Origin: Owenia fusiformis
Taxonomy: Eukaryota; Annelida; Polychaeta; Sabellida; Oweniidae
Direction: 5' to 3'
Assembly (NCBI GenBank): GCA_903813345.2
Contig: CAIIXF020000006.1
Span: 36,857,936 to 36,921,935, forward strand
Length of the DNA: 64,000 bases
Shown: piece after piece, positions 33,838-46,439 of the stretch
Position numbering within the stretch: the stretch's first letter is position 1
Layout: each line of letters opens with the position of its first letter
Translations under genes and position numbers: made by a program
The notes under the pieces: model-generated
Told to the model about the DNA's origin: nothing
The model's input: only the letters and a program-made list of their open reading frames with translations
Database searches by the model: none

Positions 33838-34950
33838 AAAACTCAATAAATTGTTTCGATTATTCATCGTGGTCCGCCATTACTACGACCCACCGTTATG
33901 ACATCACATATTACACATATTAACTGGGGTACTGATCGCGAATATATCCCAGGTGAAATGTTGACTTTGTTTACAGTTTATAGAAGGCGTGAATATGGTC
34001 ATGTTTGAATTTCAATGTACCACAAAGCCATGTGTCTCCTCTTACTAATGGTATATCATTTGTTGATTTTGGGTCAAGGTTGGGCAAGTAATCATTCCTT
34101 ATGCAAAGTGGGCCAAAATTAGCTGGGACCAAGTTATAAGAAAATATAATAAAACCAATGATGACTGCATATTTTTCATTCAATCTGCCAAAAAACCAAA
34201 TTATTCCTCTTTGCAATGGAATGTCATTCCTTGACAATTGACATGGAGTTATGGATAGGTGAATGATCATTAATTTCGCAAAGTGGGGCAAAATTCAACT
34301 CGGACCCAAGTTTTAAACATTGCAAAAAATGGAAGGACTTCTCATCCGCCCATGACCACGTGTGAATGAATGACATTTCATTGCAAAGAAGAGGGATGTC
34401 ACGTGGCTCTTGAAAATGACAATGATGGTTTTAAAAAGGACCAATTGTTCATAGACACAAGGACCGACGGATGGACATACAGACGGACAAGTGAGTGATT
34501 GCAATAGCTCACCATGTGAGTTAAAAATGAAGCATATTTTGTCATTTACAACTCCAACTTCCATGGCTGCATGGCGCCTAGTTAAAACTCCAACACAATC
34601 CCTAATTGATAGATACTTCTATGATGAAGATAGTCGTGCAAAAAACTAAGCATCAAAACGATGCTGCTGGTTAGCCTGAGTCTAGTAGAGCTTACATTAT
34701 GGCCAAGGAGGGGTGATGTCAACGCGGTAGCCTGACAGTCCCCAAGGGTATTTCAACATAAAGAGACTTCCTAGGGGGTATAGGGGCCAAAAAGGAAAGT
34801 TCCTTTCAATTTTAATGAGTTGCAAACCATAGATCTATTTTTAAATGTCAAGGTTTTACATTATATTCTATTCAAATTATATCACTGTTAAATTATATAT
34901 CAGCTTTATATGGACTTATTAGCCTTTTGCAGATTATTGACATAGACATA
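33838..34950. repeat. repeat-derived intergenic DNA
   Basis: 33,855-34,010 is an inverted, diverged copy of the 150-bp repeat unit at 54.36-54.81 kb (GGTCCGCCATTACTACG, TTATAGAAGGCGTGAATA). 34,075-34,315 has two diverged direct copies of a GCAAAGTGGGGCAAAATT block. 34,800-34,950 matches about 2390-2515. No gene. Confidence 0.55.
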
Positions 34951-35777
34951 CTACTTTTTTCAAGGCCTGACTGCGTCGCTAACATGCTAAATATAAGAGT
35001 TAGCTGACGTTTGGGAGTCTGACTTACCTTCTAAAGGTTAGAACCCGAATCTTAATGAAACCATATCACCTTTGTTCCGTCAACCATGGAGCATTTGCCA
35101 CAACATCCAAGAGGTAAATCATGGATCGAGAAAATGAATGATTTCCTTGTAAGTTCCGGAAGTTTCAATACGAAAAATTACCGAACATATGTGAAAACCG
35201 AATATTTGTTCGTTGTTTTCACGATTTACAGGTTCGTTTGTTCTTCAATGTTTTGGTCTAAATTATAAAGCATCACCAACAGGTCTTACTCTATTAATCG
35301 ACTAATACAGCAGACGGCTCATATTTCTACGTAGCATTTCATTCAGACCAATAGTGGGAGTGTAGATCACGCAGTTTCGTTCGTTGCGTACTTCACTTGA
35401 AATTGGTAATTTTAAATATTGACTACTTTACTTAGCTTGGCAGATGTAGAACATTGCTTAATATTCTTTTAATTTTCACACCAGACATGCTTGGTTGACA
35501 CGTCAACAAAGTAAAGTTCAAGGGTCAATGCGTTATTTCGTGATAACTACAACGCCTTCCCGGAAGTCAACATTGATGAAAAATGAAAAAGTCGGAAAAG
35601 CATTTACGCTAATTTCTATCAAATGCTATGTTTATGCATCATCATCGACGCAACAAAGGTGATATGGTTTCATTAAGATTCGGATTCTAACCTTTAGAAG
35701 GTAAGTCAGACTCCCAAACGTCAGCTAACTCTTATATTTAGCATGTTAGCGACGCAGTCAGGCCTTGAAAAAAGTAG
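34951..35777. mobile_element. Tc1/mariner-type MITE, 827 bp, TA duplication
   Basis: Inverted arms of about 120 bp start CTACTTTTTTCAAGGCCTG at 34,951 and close at 35,777, flanked by TA on both sides (34,949-34,950 and 35,778-35,779). A TA duplication is the rule for Tc1/mariner. The central part has no transposase; its 60-codon open frame is not convincing. Confidence 0.75.
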
Positions 35778-35982
35778 TAGACGAGGTGGCATCAACCAAA
35801 AAATTCATACATTTACATCTACTCTTGTACTCTTTATGACACGATGAACTACGAAAGCAATTAGCCCCAAAAGAAATCTTATAACATAAGCATTTGATAA
35901 ATCGACATACAATCAGCTGATTTAGTATACATACCTTTAAAATCTAAAATATTCTAGGAATACTTTTATTTTTATTTTTCAA

Positions 35983-37711
35983 GGTATGAGGTTCCATATC
36001 CATCCGCCAAAAGGTATGACCCCTATATAGTCCATTTAAAAACTTGTGGTTTTGTTCTAAATAACGCCATAGTTGGCTTCTAGGGTACCTAGTATGCCAC
36101 TATTTGGTATCAAAATAAAGAGGAGGAGTTCATCTTTCATTTGAATTACGAAAATAGCGATGTAGGTCAAAAATAGTTCCGACGTGAGCATGTTTATTAC
36201 GCGTTTGCCCATCATATCAGAATTGAGGAAGTGGTAGCAAACGCGAGTCACAATAAATGGACGCTGATATCTCAAAAAGTAACCTGACTCCCTATAATTT
36301 GATGTAGATCAATCGAACCCCTATATGAACAGGTACATTTTGATATATAACACTATGGGGGGTAAGCGTTTTATAGTTGGTCACGAACGCCATATGTGCA
36401 AAGTATTGTTATGAATTTTCGAATTTGGTGTTGGATTACGGTACTCATACCTTAATATGAGGCCTAAAATTGTCTGCTAGTTGGCCAGAGACCAATATTC
36501 TAGCAGATTTTGAGAACAGAATCGATTTTTTCGTTCTGCGTAGGGCAAACAATGATTTGAAATCACTTTCAACCATTCTGTGAGTATAAGAATGGTCATA
36601 AGAGGCCCGTGGAGGGTCTGGAATGAAAGAAAGCCCTCTGAAATTCCGTCAAAATTGCAGGTTATTTCTTCATTTTTTGCTAAAATTACATGATTTTCAG
36701 GGCCCATATCTCAGTGAAATTGCTACAATGTAGCGATTTTTCATTTTTACAGGCTAGATACACGTGTCAGGTCGACAGAAACAGTAAGCATGTGTGATTT
36801 TCAAATTGCTACATTGTAGCAATATTTATTTCAAAATACAGGTGTGAGGGAAACTGCAATTTAGTAAGATTTGGGCGAAAATGGCCAAATTTCAGTCAAA
36901 ATCCTCGGGACACAGGCCCTTTGTCTTAGATTTAGTCAATGATGCAACTCTTAGTAGAAGGTGTGCCATATAGGGAATGAAAGCTGTTTGTCAGACGTAT
37001 CATTTTCTTCAATAAACTCAGAGATAGTCAGGTTAGATTTGTGACGTCACAGTGGCAAAGTTAGACCAGCATATTTAGACGTATTTGGGGTAGGGCAAAT
37101 TAACCCTTTCTAGCCTAAATGGATAAATTTTTCACATATTCAGCCAGTTCCGACGTTTTTATGCATTTTTGAACTAGAAATGATATTTTCTGCCAAAAAA
37201 AGTTGCAGAGACAAAAATCAGTGTGATGTCATAACACATTAAGGTATGAGGTTCCATATCCATCCGCCAAAAGGTATGACCCCTATATAGTCCATTTAAA
37301 AACTTGTGGTTTTGTTCTAAATAACGCCATAGTTGGCTTCTAGGGTACCTAGTATGCCACTATTTGGTATCAAAATAAAGAGGAGGAGTTCATCTTTCAT
37401 TTGAATTACGAAAATAGCGATGTAGGTCAAAAATAGTTCCGACGTGAGCATGTTTATTACGCGTTTGCCCATCATATCAGAATTGAGGAAGTGGTAGCAA
37501 ACGCGAGTCACAATAAATGGACGCTGATATCTCAAAAAGTAACCTGACTCCCTATAATTTGATGTAGATCAATCGAACCCCTATATGAACAGGTACATTT
37601 TGATATATAACACTATGGGGGGTAAGCGTTTTATAGTTGGTCACGAACGCCATATGTGCAAAGTATTGTTATGAATTTTCGAATTTGGTGTTGGATTACG
37701 GTACTCATACC
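35983..37711. mobile_element. composite of two 469-bp repeats around a 783-bp core
   Basis: Two near-identical 469-bp direct repeats (35,983-36,451 and 37,243-37,711) begin GGTATGAG and end CTCATACC. The outer borders are both TCAA and the inner borders both TTAA. The arrangement resembles an LTR element with a 4-bp TSD, but the repeats do not start TG or end CA and there is no gag-pol. A short TIR element at TYAA sites is the other reading. A third, inverted and interrupted copy is at 13,985-15,330. The core contains no gene. Confidence 0.7.
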
Positions 37712-37720
37712 TCAAGCTTT

Positions 37721-38179
37721 GGAGACACACAACCATTAGATCCTTCCGCCGAGTGGGAAGACGAATAGATGGCATTATAAAAACAAAAATATAGTCCAAT
37801 TATTGTAATTACATTAGCATCACCAGTGGTTGGATTTTGGTAAGTACATGAATGAAAAAGTGTATGTGTGGACCAACTCTGAGACATGATTTGATGTGAT
37901 TAAGGTGCATTTTCTTTAAAAAATTTGACCTTTTTGACCTGCCTCCATCTGTCAAAATCAGAATGACATTTTTTGACATTTTCTATAGATGGCGTCTTCA
38001 ACAGGTGAGATCTTTTGATTTTCGTGGGGAGTTTTGATTCAAACTTTTTTGACTGACAGAGGACATACTGGGGTATGATGCAATGATAGTAAAACATGTC
38101 CACAAATCTTAGTTTTCTCTTGAAGACAGATCGTTTGTATGGGAATACGCATGTTATAACAATTAGTTGGGTTAACCCT
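37721..38179. repeat. 459-bp direct repeat, copy 1
   Basis: Runs from GGAGACACACAACC to GGTTAACCCT and reappears, apparently unchanged, at 39,825-40,283. The near-identity implies recent duplication or gene conversion. Confidence 0.85.
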
Positions 38180-38640
38180 ATTATCGCCCATTCTGGAGTA
38201 CCACTTTTTTTTAATTTGGTCATATTTCTCAACTATTTCCAGTTTTTATTGGGACTTTCATTAATTTCATCTCTCTCAATGCGTTTGACAACGTTTCATG
38301 TCACTATGGTCCATGATTTTCCCAAAAAGTGCTGAATAAGCATTTTTTCGCAAAAATTTACCCCGTGTTATTCAAATATGTGCATAGATGAGAGAAATTT
38401 ATTGATTATTTTTCTAAATCACAAAAATTGATTCTAGGCAAAATGTGCTATCCAGATATAGCTCAATCAGCTCTGTAATACCTCCCAAGCTCAAACTAGA
38501 CATCTCCCAACACATCCATCATAGGCTCCAACCAGGAGTCAACTTTTTGTTACTTTGGTCATATTTCTCCACTGTTTCCATGATTTTTATTGGAATTTTC
38601 ACAAATTTGGCTCTAGAAGGCTAAATCATTGGCCATGACC
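38180..38640. repeat. diverged repeat block between the 459-bp copies
   Basis: A block with TTTTTTCGCAAAAATTTACC, GATTCTAGGCAAAATGTGCT and CCTCCCAACACATC is present here (about 38,335-38,525) and again at about 39,445-39,645, in diverged form. Also GGTCATATTTCTC units at 38,217 and 38,558. Confidence 0.6.
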
Positions 38641-39165
38641 TAACCCAAACCCCAACAATATCTCTAACCCTAACTATAGCCTAACTCTAAGCCAGAGCCT
38701 AACTCTAAGCCAGAGCCTAACTCTAACCCTTAACCTGAACACCAACACTACCCCTAACCCTAACTATAGCCTAACCTTAACCCTAAGCCAGAGCCTAACC
38801 CTAACCCCTAACCCTAACCCCAACACTATTCCTAACCCTAACTACAGCCTAACCCTAAGCCAGAGTCTAACCCTAACCCCTTACCCCAACATTACCCCTA
38901 ACCCTAACTATAGCCTTACCCTAAGCCAGAGCCTAACCCTAACCCCTAACTCTAGCCTCAACACTACCCCTAACCCTAACTATAGCCTAACCCTAAGCTA
39001 GAGCCTAAGCCTAACCCCAACACTACCCCTAACCCTAACTATAGCCTTACCCTAAGCCAGGGCCTAACCCTAGCCCCAACACTACCCTTAGCCCTAACTA
39101 AAGCCTAACCCTATGCCCAAGCCTAACCCTAACCCCTAATCCTAACCTTGACTTAACCCTAAGTA
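38640..39165. repeat. interstitial telomere-like tract
   Basis: About 525 bp of degenerate CCCTAA repeats, organised in larger units that contain ACTATAGCCTAACCCTAAG, CCAGAGCCTAACC and CCCCAACACTACC. It is internal to the window, flanked by duplicated DNA on both sides, so it is not a chromosome end. Confidence 0.8.
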
Positions 39166-39824
39166 ATCAAATACAGTGTTCAGAATGATCATTTATCGAT
39201 TGGGAGACCTATAATTGGAAATGTGTGTTGTTTTGGTTTTCTTTGATGAATATTCCCCAGGGTAGAATAACAACTGGAGAAAATGACCAATTTTTCTGTA
39301 TCCTCCATACTAAATATTTCTCTGTAAACATTCAGAAGCAATAATAATGATTACAATTAGTTTATGTAATTGATAACACATGAATTGTTCTATCATTTGA
39401 CAAAGTTTAATGTCACGATGGTCTGTACTATTTCCCAAAAGTGTCGAATAAGCATTTTTTCGCAAAAATCTACCCCGTGTTATTTAATATGCGCATAAAT
39501 AAGAGATATTAATTGCCTATTTCTTTAAATTACAAAAATTGATTCTAGGCAAAATGTGCTTTCCAGATATAGCTCATTCAGCTCTGTACTACCTCCCCAT
39601 CTCAAACCAGACACCTCCCAACACATCTAGCCATAGGTTCCAATTTTAGTCAATATCCCAGAAAAACATCTAATTGCAGAAAGGGGATGGGTAACTTTAA
39701 TCATTCATATATCTGGAAAAAATAGTCGAATCTGCTTGCGGATTGTATTATTTTGCTAGAAAACAACTTGGTGTTACATTTTGGAGGAAATTATAATTGT
39801 AACTTAAAGGATGGGTCACTACTA
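39166..39824. repeat. diverged repeat block, second copy, and intergenic DNA
   Basis: Second copy of the TTTTTTCGCAAAAATCTACC block (about 39,445-39,645). The rest is AT-rich and unrecognised. Confidence 0.5.
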
Positions 39825-40283
39825 GGAGACACACAACCATTAGATCCTTCCGCCGAGTGGGAAGACGAATAGATGGCATTATAAAAACAAAAATATAGTC
39901 CAATTATTGTAATTACATTAGCATCACCAGTGGTTGGATTTTGGTAAGTACATGAATGAAAAAGTGTATGTGTGGACCAACTCTGAGACATGATTTGATG
40001 TGATTAAGGTGCATTTTCTTTAAAAAATTTGACCTTTTTGACCTGCCTCCATCTGTCAAAATCAGAATGACATTTTTTGACATTTTCTATAGATGGCGTC
40101 TTCAACAGGTGAGATCTTTTGATTTTCGTGGGGAGTTTTGATTCAAACTTTTTTGACTGACAGAGGACATACTGGGGTATGATGCAATGATAGTAAAACA
40201 TGTCCACAAATCTTAGTTTTCTCTTGAAGACAGATCGTTTGTATGGGAATACGCATGTTATAACAATTAGTTGGGTTAACCCT
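39825..40283. repeat. 459-bp direct repeat, copy 2
   Basis: Partner of 37,721-38,179. Its end joins directly to the YY1-motif repeat that follows. Confidence 0.85.
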
Positions 40284-40570
40284 TTGAAAATTTCCAACAT
40301 GGCGGCAATGGACACCCCAAAAAAGTTTCAAGGAATGGATATTTTAAATCCGGGAATAAATCACAGTCACATAAGAATACATTGAAAATGTCCTGGCTTT
40401 AATTTCTGTGAAATTATCACAGTCAGAGAGAATGTTTCTGGCGAAATTCTACTCTAATTGGGTTAATTGTAAAAATGTTCATGACCTGCCTTTTTCGAGC
40501 GATCTGATTGGTCTGATTAAAAAGTCAAAATTAGGCGCTAAATTTGAAAGTTTCTAACTTGTCAAAAATT
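40275..40570. repeat. dispersed repeat with YY1-like ATGGCGGC, copy 2
   Basis: Diverged copy of 4325-4645; shared motifs are listed there. Confidence 0.6.
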
Positions 40571-41101
40571 AAATGTGACTATTAAAAGGCAGAATCAGAC
40601 CTATAGGGGGTGACAAAATTACAAGCAAATTGTATAGTTGACCTACCAATCTATTCCTTACAATATCAAATACAATATCTCCCAAAATATTCACAATATG
40701 TTATAAATTGAAAATGGGTGAAGATGTTTAAATTCTCCAATTAAATTCTCCAAAATAATAAGAAGGGTAACCATTCTTAAAGAAAAGTAATACATTATTG
40801 TAAAAATCTTTAGTTTTCCTTGAATAAAGTATGCACTTTTGTGATTTTTAGAAAATAGACATGACAAGGAATGACATGAGCCAAAAATATTCTAAAAATG
40901 AAACGATATTTTGTTTAGCCTGCTCGCTATATCTGATTCTCTATTTAAACATGGATGGCATTACTTGGTGAGCTAGATACAATTAAACCATAGGGATCAA
41001 CATATGTTTCAATGCACATGTATTTGTATCTTATATCACAATGAGACATGTAATGACCCGAGGACTCCCCCAGGGGAAAGACTACATGTAACTAACGATA
41101 C
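40571..41101. other. intergenic, nothing recognised
   Basis: AT-rich, no gene or repeat relation noted. Confidence 0.45.
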
Positions 41102-41132
41102 AGGGGTTCGTTTTTCGTACGATCGTAACTTA

Positions 41133-42005
41133 CACTCCCCTCCATAAGTTTGGCAACCTTTTTTCCCCATTGAACTACGTGTTAAAGCCTCCTTACCTTT
41201 GAATATTTATTTACTTAACCGGCGATGAAATAACTTATAATATTGATGGAAACGTAACTTGACCTTATTTCCAATACCTCCAAATTTTCTCAATTCTTTT
41301 CCTCAATTACAATAGGTCAAAAATTGATGATAAATTTGATTAATTTTTGAAAATCGTCATTCCCATGTAATCCAATGGGAAATGGAGGGTTCGGGGCAAA
41401 TCAGAAATCAGGATATCTTTTCAGTAAAAGATTCAGCAAAAAAAAATTTATATAGAAAATTGAATTGTCTAACTTTTTAAAACACTAAGTGTTTAGTTTA
41501 TTTGATGAATATTAAAGTAACAGCGCTTCAAAGTCATTTTTGAAAATAATTTTTCGCCTCCTGTGTTATTTCAATGGGAGAGGTTTTTGAAAAACAATTT
41601 TGACTTTAAAGCCTTATAACTTTGTTGAACCTGAAGAAACATATCAATTTTTTGTTAAATAAAGTTAGCAAATTCAATTGCCTGCCTAACTCGTATTTTT
41701 TGCAAGGACTCGGATGGATGGATATTCTGTCATATGACTTGCGGCAAACCTACCATTTCCCATTGGTTAACATGGAAATGTCGATTTTCAAAAATTCATC
41801 AAATTTATCATCAATTTTCGACCTATTGTAATTGAGAAAAAAAATTGAGAAAATTTGGAGGTATTGGAATTAAAGTCAAATTACGTTTCCATCAATAGTA
41901 TAAGTATTTTCATCGCAGGTTAAGTAAATAAAAATTCAAAGGTAAAGAGGCTTTAACACGTAGTTCAATGAGGAAAAAAGGTTGCCAAACTTATGGAGGG
42001 GAGTG
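41133..42005. mobile_element. Tc1/mariner-type foldback, 873 bp, TA duplication
   Basis: Arms of about 260 bp start CACTCCCCTCCATAAGTTTG and end with the reverse complement. TA flanks lie at 41,131-41,132 and 42,006-42,007. It shares its terminus with the smaller element at 49,615. The insertion lies between imperfect inverted copies of GGGTTCGTTTTTCGTACG (about 41,104 and 42,066-42,098), so it may be nested in an older foldback. No transposase. Confidence 0.8.
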
Positions 42006-42099
42006 TACGATTCCGAGAAAACCATTTGTCTCTGTTTTGATGAACAATGACTAACGAGCAAATCGTAAGTTACGATGGTTTCAAAAACGGACCCCAGAA

Positions 42100-42824
42100 T
42101 CATGTGGAGAGAGTACCCCCATTTGAATGTGGGGTCGTATTGGCGTTATTTCTTATTTGTTTGAAGCCAAATTCACCCGAGGTTTCTCTGAGGTTTGCCT
42201 TATCAAATGTCAAAAATTAAAAAACGCAAACCGAGCTGACAATTTTATGTGGGGTTAGCTTGAGAGTAACTTACGTGAATCACCAGATGCCCTAGCATTA
42301 TCATTACTTGTAGATGCATTGTACTTCACTTATAGGGAGGAAGCTGCTACGACAGGAAAGGATATACCTGCATCCAACAAATCAAAAGAGTGGATTGATA
42401 ATAAAGATATGCAAATTGATTACAGATGTTATAAGCGAAAGGCGTAAGTGGGAATTTCTTATCAGTGCAGGAAGGGCAGCACGAGATAAAACTTGAAACT
42501 AATGTTAAACTTTAAAAATCCATCAAGCCGATCTGGTGTAAATCTCCCAAAGTATACAGGGCGTGTTTAACCCTGCGCGCAGAGTCTAGTTATAAACTAC
42601 CGAAAACGAAGCTCTGTAAAGTCGAACGAATGCAATGGGTAGGCGAGTTTATGGTATTATCTAGAAGTTTTTTAAGAATTTTTAAAGCAGTGTTTTGGAA
42701 ATCCTGTTTGTATTAATGAAGTGTATATTATTAACTTAGGCTATATAAAATAAAAAATATTGTTTTAAAAAATGCAATACTGCCTATAAGTGTCAAGCTT
42801 TATCTAATAATCTAAAGTGCTTGC
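42100..42824. other. intergenic, no gene
   Basis: Short open frames only; a 60-codon frame at 42,314-42,496 has no recognisable domain. Confidence 0.45.
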
Positions 42825-42948
42825 CCGTAGCCAGCTTTTACCAGGAGGGGGAGCTTTTTTCCAGGGGGGGGGGGGAGCTTTTCACAATTTTGGCTAAAAA
42901 TCATGCGATAGCTTCCGCTCCCCCAGCTCCCCCTCTGGCTACGGAGGC
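42825..42948. mobile_element. small GTAGCCAG-ended MITE
   Basis: CCGTAGCCAG near 42,825 pairs with CTGGCTACGG ending near 42,943. G-rich and C-rich halves (GGGGGAGCTTTT against GCTCCCCCAGCTCCCCC) fold back. It resembles the element at 53,518-53,692 in ends and G/C runs. Confidence 0.6.
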
Positions 42949-43221
42949 TAAAAGTGAGACTATATAAATAAATAATAATGAGAATTACTGATTGTACGAG
43001 ATAGAAAACCTGTTTTATATGCTCCTTCAACGCTGGATAAAGAAGCAAATATATTTTTATGAAAAAATAAATTAAAAACACCAAATACACATGTATATAG
43101 ATCAAACAGAAGTAAAGGTTATACGAAAATGATATACCCATTGCATGAAGTATAGTAGTTAATTATCCATAATCGGTATAACGAAACATGAGTTGTAATT
43201 TGTGAAATTTTCTAAGCTTGT

Positions 43222-43330
43222 ATTCGCGAATGCAACTTTCGGCTGTCGGCTGACGGATAAAGCTACTACTAGTATTTTAAAAATAGTAGATTAATCGGTA
43301 GCCCATAGCCGAAAGTTGCAATCGCGAATA
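43222..43330. repeat. palindrome, about 105 bp
   Basis: TTCGCGAATGCAACTTTCGG pairs with CCGAAAGTTGCAATCGCGAA across an AT-rich centre with ACTACTAGT. Imperfect but extensive. Confidence 0.65.
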
Positions 43331-44383
43331 AAAGCCTGAAGCCTGGTGTGTTTTTTATAAAGATCGTGATGCAACAACACCGTGTTGTTGCATCAAGATG
43401 GCCTGACTTCCGGTGATAGATTTTCATACGATGTTTTGTTTTCCCAATTTACACCCATTTCTAGGACGAGTTGCTCAATAATCATACACATGCAATTAGC
43501 GCATGATCTATATTTTAAAAAACTGTCATTGGTATACATGTAGCATCATCAAGAAGCGATAAATTCGTGGTTTTAATTCCTCACTATTGATGCAACAACA
43601 CCACTCTGTTTCTTATCGATGATGCAACAACACCAATGTGCTGATGCAAAAACGCCAATATAATGTATCATTGAACAACAAGAGAAACTGTTTTATGTTC
43701 TGTTTACAGGTGTAGGTCGGGAATAAAACGCGCGAGTCAGTGGTCCATGAACGAAACGTATTTTGTTTGGTTTCTTTGTCTATATCAAAGCTAAAGTTAA
43801 AAGGATATACAAGGCAAACTAAATAAAGTACTGAATCCCCGGGAGGCAATCTCATTGATATTGTATCTGAAAAATAAAGATTATACATTTTCTAAATTAA
43901 ATGCCCTTGATTTACCGTATGGAAATCGTTTACAAATAACTAATATAATTTTAGAAAGACAGCAGATATCAGTCAGTTTGTGTTGTTAGTACCTCAACTG
44001 AAATACTCGATTCTGATTGGTTGATTAGCGGTCAAAATTATGTACTGTCGACCGCTACTAGGTACTGTTGACCGCTACTTCTGAAAAAAGTTTCATGACG
44101 TCAAATAAAACATGGAAGACGGACATTTTGTAAACGTTGATGAAAATGACTTTACTAGGCGACAAGTATAGCAAAAATACAAATAGAAACTTAAAATTAA
44201 CATTAATTCACTAACGAGTACGCCGTGATGTGCCAAATATAGAGTTAAGCTACTTGCACTGTCTCCAGATTTTCTAAAAAAATATTGCTAAAGGTGGTTC
44301 GGAGAAAAGGTTGTGAAATGAAGCCATGTCGATTGATGATTGTCGTCTATATGTGTATTATTAGTTTACTCGGACTAACAAAA

Positions 44384-44525
44384 CAATTGTAGACTTCTCC
44401 ATTAGATCAACCGTCAAAATCATATACCTCGACTGTAAACTTCGGTCTCTGTCAACAGTAGTTTTTCGGTTTACAGCCTCGGTATACACTTTTGCCGGTT
44501 GACCTCTGGGGAGGTCAACAATTGT
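44384..44525. repeat. palindrome with CAATTG ends, copy 1
   Basis: CAATTGTAGACTTC to GAGGTCAACAATTG; arms of about 65-70 bp, preceded by GGACTAACAAAA. A second version lies 377 bp on. Confidence 0.7.
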
Positions 44526-44760
44526 AAACTGTTGATCACTACTAGGTACTGTTGACCGCTATTTTTGGAAAATTGTTTTTTTAATGTTGAATTTTTTTTA
44601 ATTTTGAAAAAATAAGTTGTGTAAAAAATTACAAGTATTCGACGGTTTGGGGATTTTTTGCTAAAATATGTTAAAATATGATACCTTTACTTATTAAATA
44701 TGTTCACGTGATATTCGATTATATATTCGTCCAATTATTATATTATTTGGACTAACAGAA

Positions 44761-44892
44761 CAATTGTTAACCTTTCTTTTCGGTCAACTGGCAAAAGTGT
44801 CCTCGACCTCTGGTCTTGATCAACAGTACTTTCAAGGTTTACAGTATCGGTATTAAATTTTGCCAGTTGACCTCAAGAGAGGTCTACAATTG
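44761..44892. repeat. palindrome with CAATTG ends, copy 2
   Basis: CAATTGTTAACC to GAGGTCTACAATTG, preceded by GGACTAACAGAA. Same family as 44,384-44,525. Confidence 0.7.
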
Positions 44893-46439
44893 TATATCCT
44901 TTGTTATCCCACCCAAAGTATGATGTCATATATCAAGTTGAAGAGTTGTATACGCTGCTCAGGAGTTTACGCTATCCAGGAGTTGTACATCGTTCTCAAG
45001 AGATGTATAGGATGAGTGTTGGTTTAATGATATTGCAGTTATACAATGCTATTATATAAAGATTATTTACTGAGAGGGATTCAATATTGGTTTTATTCCG
45101 AGAGACAATACCTTTTTACTCAGTCGGAGAGAAGGAATCCAAAGAGAGCAATAATTCTACATGTGCGTCGTACAAGATTTCCATTAAACGTGTAACTAAA
45201 CGGCCTCTCTAATAAAGTCAATTAGACGTTTTTACACGTTGACTCTCCAAATTGGAGGAAATAAAGAATCATATCATATTATATCATAGATGAAGCAATC
45301 ATCCCATCAACATAAGCTCATGAATGTCGCAGTTAAACAGTTTTAGTTATAACAGTTTATCACTGTTCCACAGATGGATGACAGATAATTTCCAATAGCT
45401 CGTCATGTTTCGAGAACGAAAGATGTTTGTCCACCATTTTCTATGATACTAACTGGAATCAGGGTCATCAAGCTATGGAACAGTGGTTTATGAAAATAGA
45501 TTGGGTTACTAAAGCTTTCCATGTTAAAGGCGATTGAACTATGTTATAGAACAACGTCCAGTACATTATGATATTTAAAAGTATAAATTTGTGAAAATAC
45601 ATATTTCGCCCGCAGGACGTATTTTGAATGCCTTGAGAAGAACGCAAATATATATGGGTAATGGGTAACGGTGTTGCAATAGTAGCATTTAAAAATCTGT
45701 TCCTCTCGAGATTTATGGTCTTCTGAAATTATTATTAATCGGTGTTGCTGCATCATTGCTCAAATCTAGAGGAGTGTTGTTGCATCTACGGTTTGGTGTT
45801 GTTGCATCAATAGTGAGGAACTAAAACCGTGAACTTATTGCTTCTTGGTGATGGTACCTGTATACTAATGACAGTTTCTTTAAATATAGATCGTGCGCTA
45901 ACTGCACGTGTATGGTTGTTGAGCAACTCGTCCTAGAAATGGGTTTAAATTGGGGAAACATAATATCGTACGAAAATCTATCACCGGAAGTCTGGCCATC
46001 TTGATGCAACAACACGGTGTTGTTGCATCACGATACTCCCCAGTGATGCTCCCCAATAAGAAAAGCAAAGCGTGGCAAATCTTTCGATGACAACCCGGCC
46101 CGTGACAACGAACAGTAGCAAATTTTATTGTATTTCCCCATGTATGTACATGTATATATATAGATGTCTCTTAAATCGGATATATGTTGATGCTTTGTAG
46201 AAGTACAGTATATTACATTTCTATTGTCCATGACAAAACCAAAAGTTTTTTTACTCCTGTTAGCTTTATCTGTTCGTGACTTAGGTTTTGCTTAATACTA
46301 AATTGTTAACCAAATTGTTACCTGGTGAAAAGATAAGTCAATTGATATTTTCTTTTTCTTGAACATTTTAAAAAGCTATCAATAAAAGACAACAACAGGC
46401 ACAACACCATATTATCTTAATTTTTCTTTTATTCTATTT

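Larger units (their letters stand above)
43363..46034. mobile_element. foldback element, about 2.67 kb
   Basis: Arms of about 290 bp (43,363-43,650 and 45,740-46,034). Each terminus is itself a palindrome, GATGCAACAACACC against its complement, and GCAACAACACC recurs several times within the arms. The interior holds two long palindromes (44,384-44,525 and 44,761-44,892) and a possible LINE relic near 45,420-45,510 (frame containing RVIKLWNS). No target duplication or transposase found. Confidence 0.65.

Noticed and set aside
36057-37535. Two identical 72-codon frames
   Set aside because: They are the same sequence in the two copies of the 469-bp repeat, with no protein similarity.
35983-37711. 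Standard LTR retrotransposon
   Set aside because: The repeats lack TG...CA ends, and there is no primer-binding site, polypurine tract or gag-pol that I can see.
38640-39165. True telomere or chromosome end
   Set aside because: The tract is degenerate and flanked on both sides by ordinary duplicated DNA.
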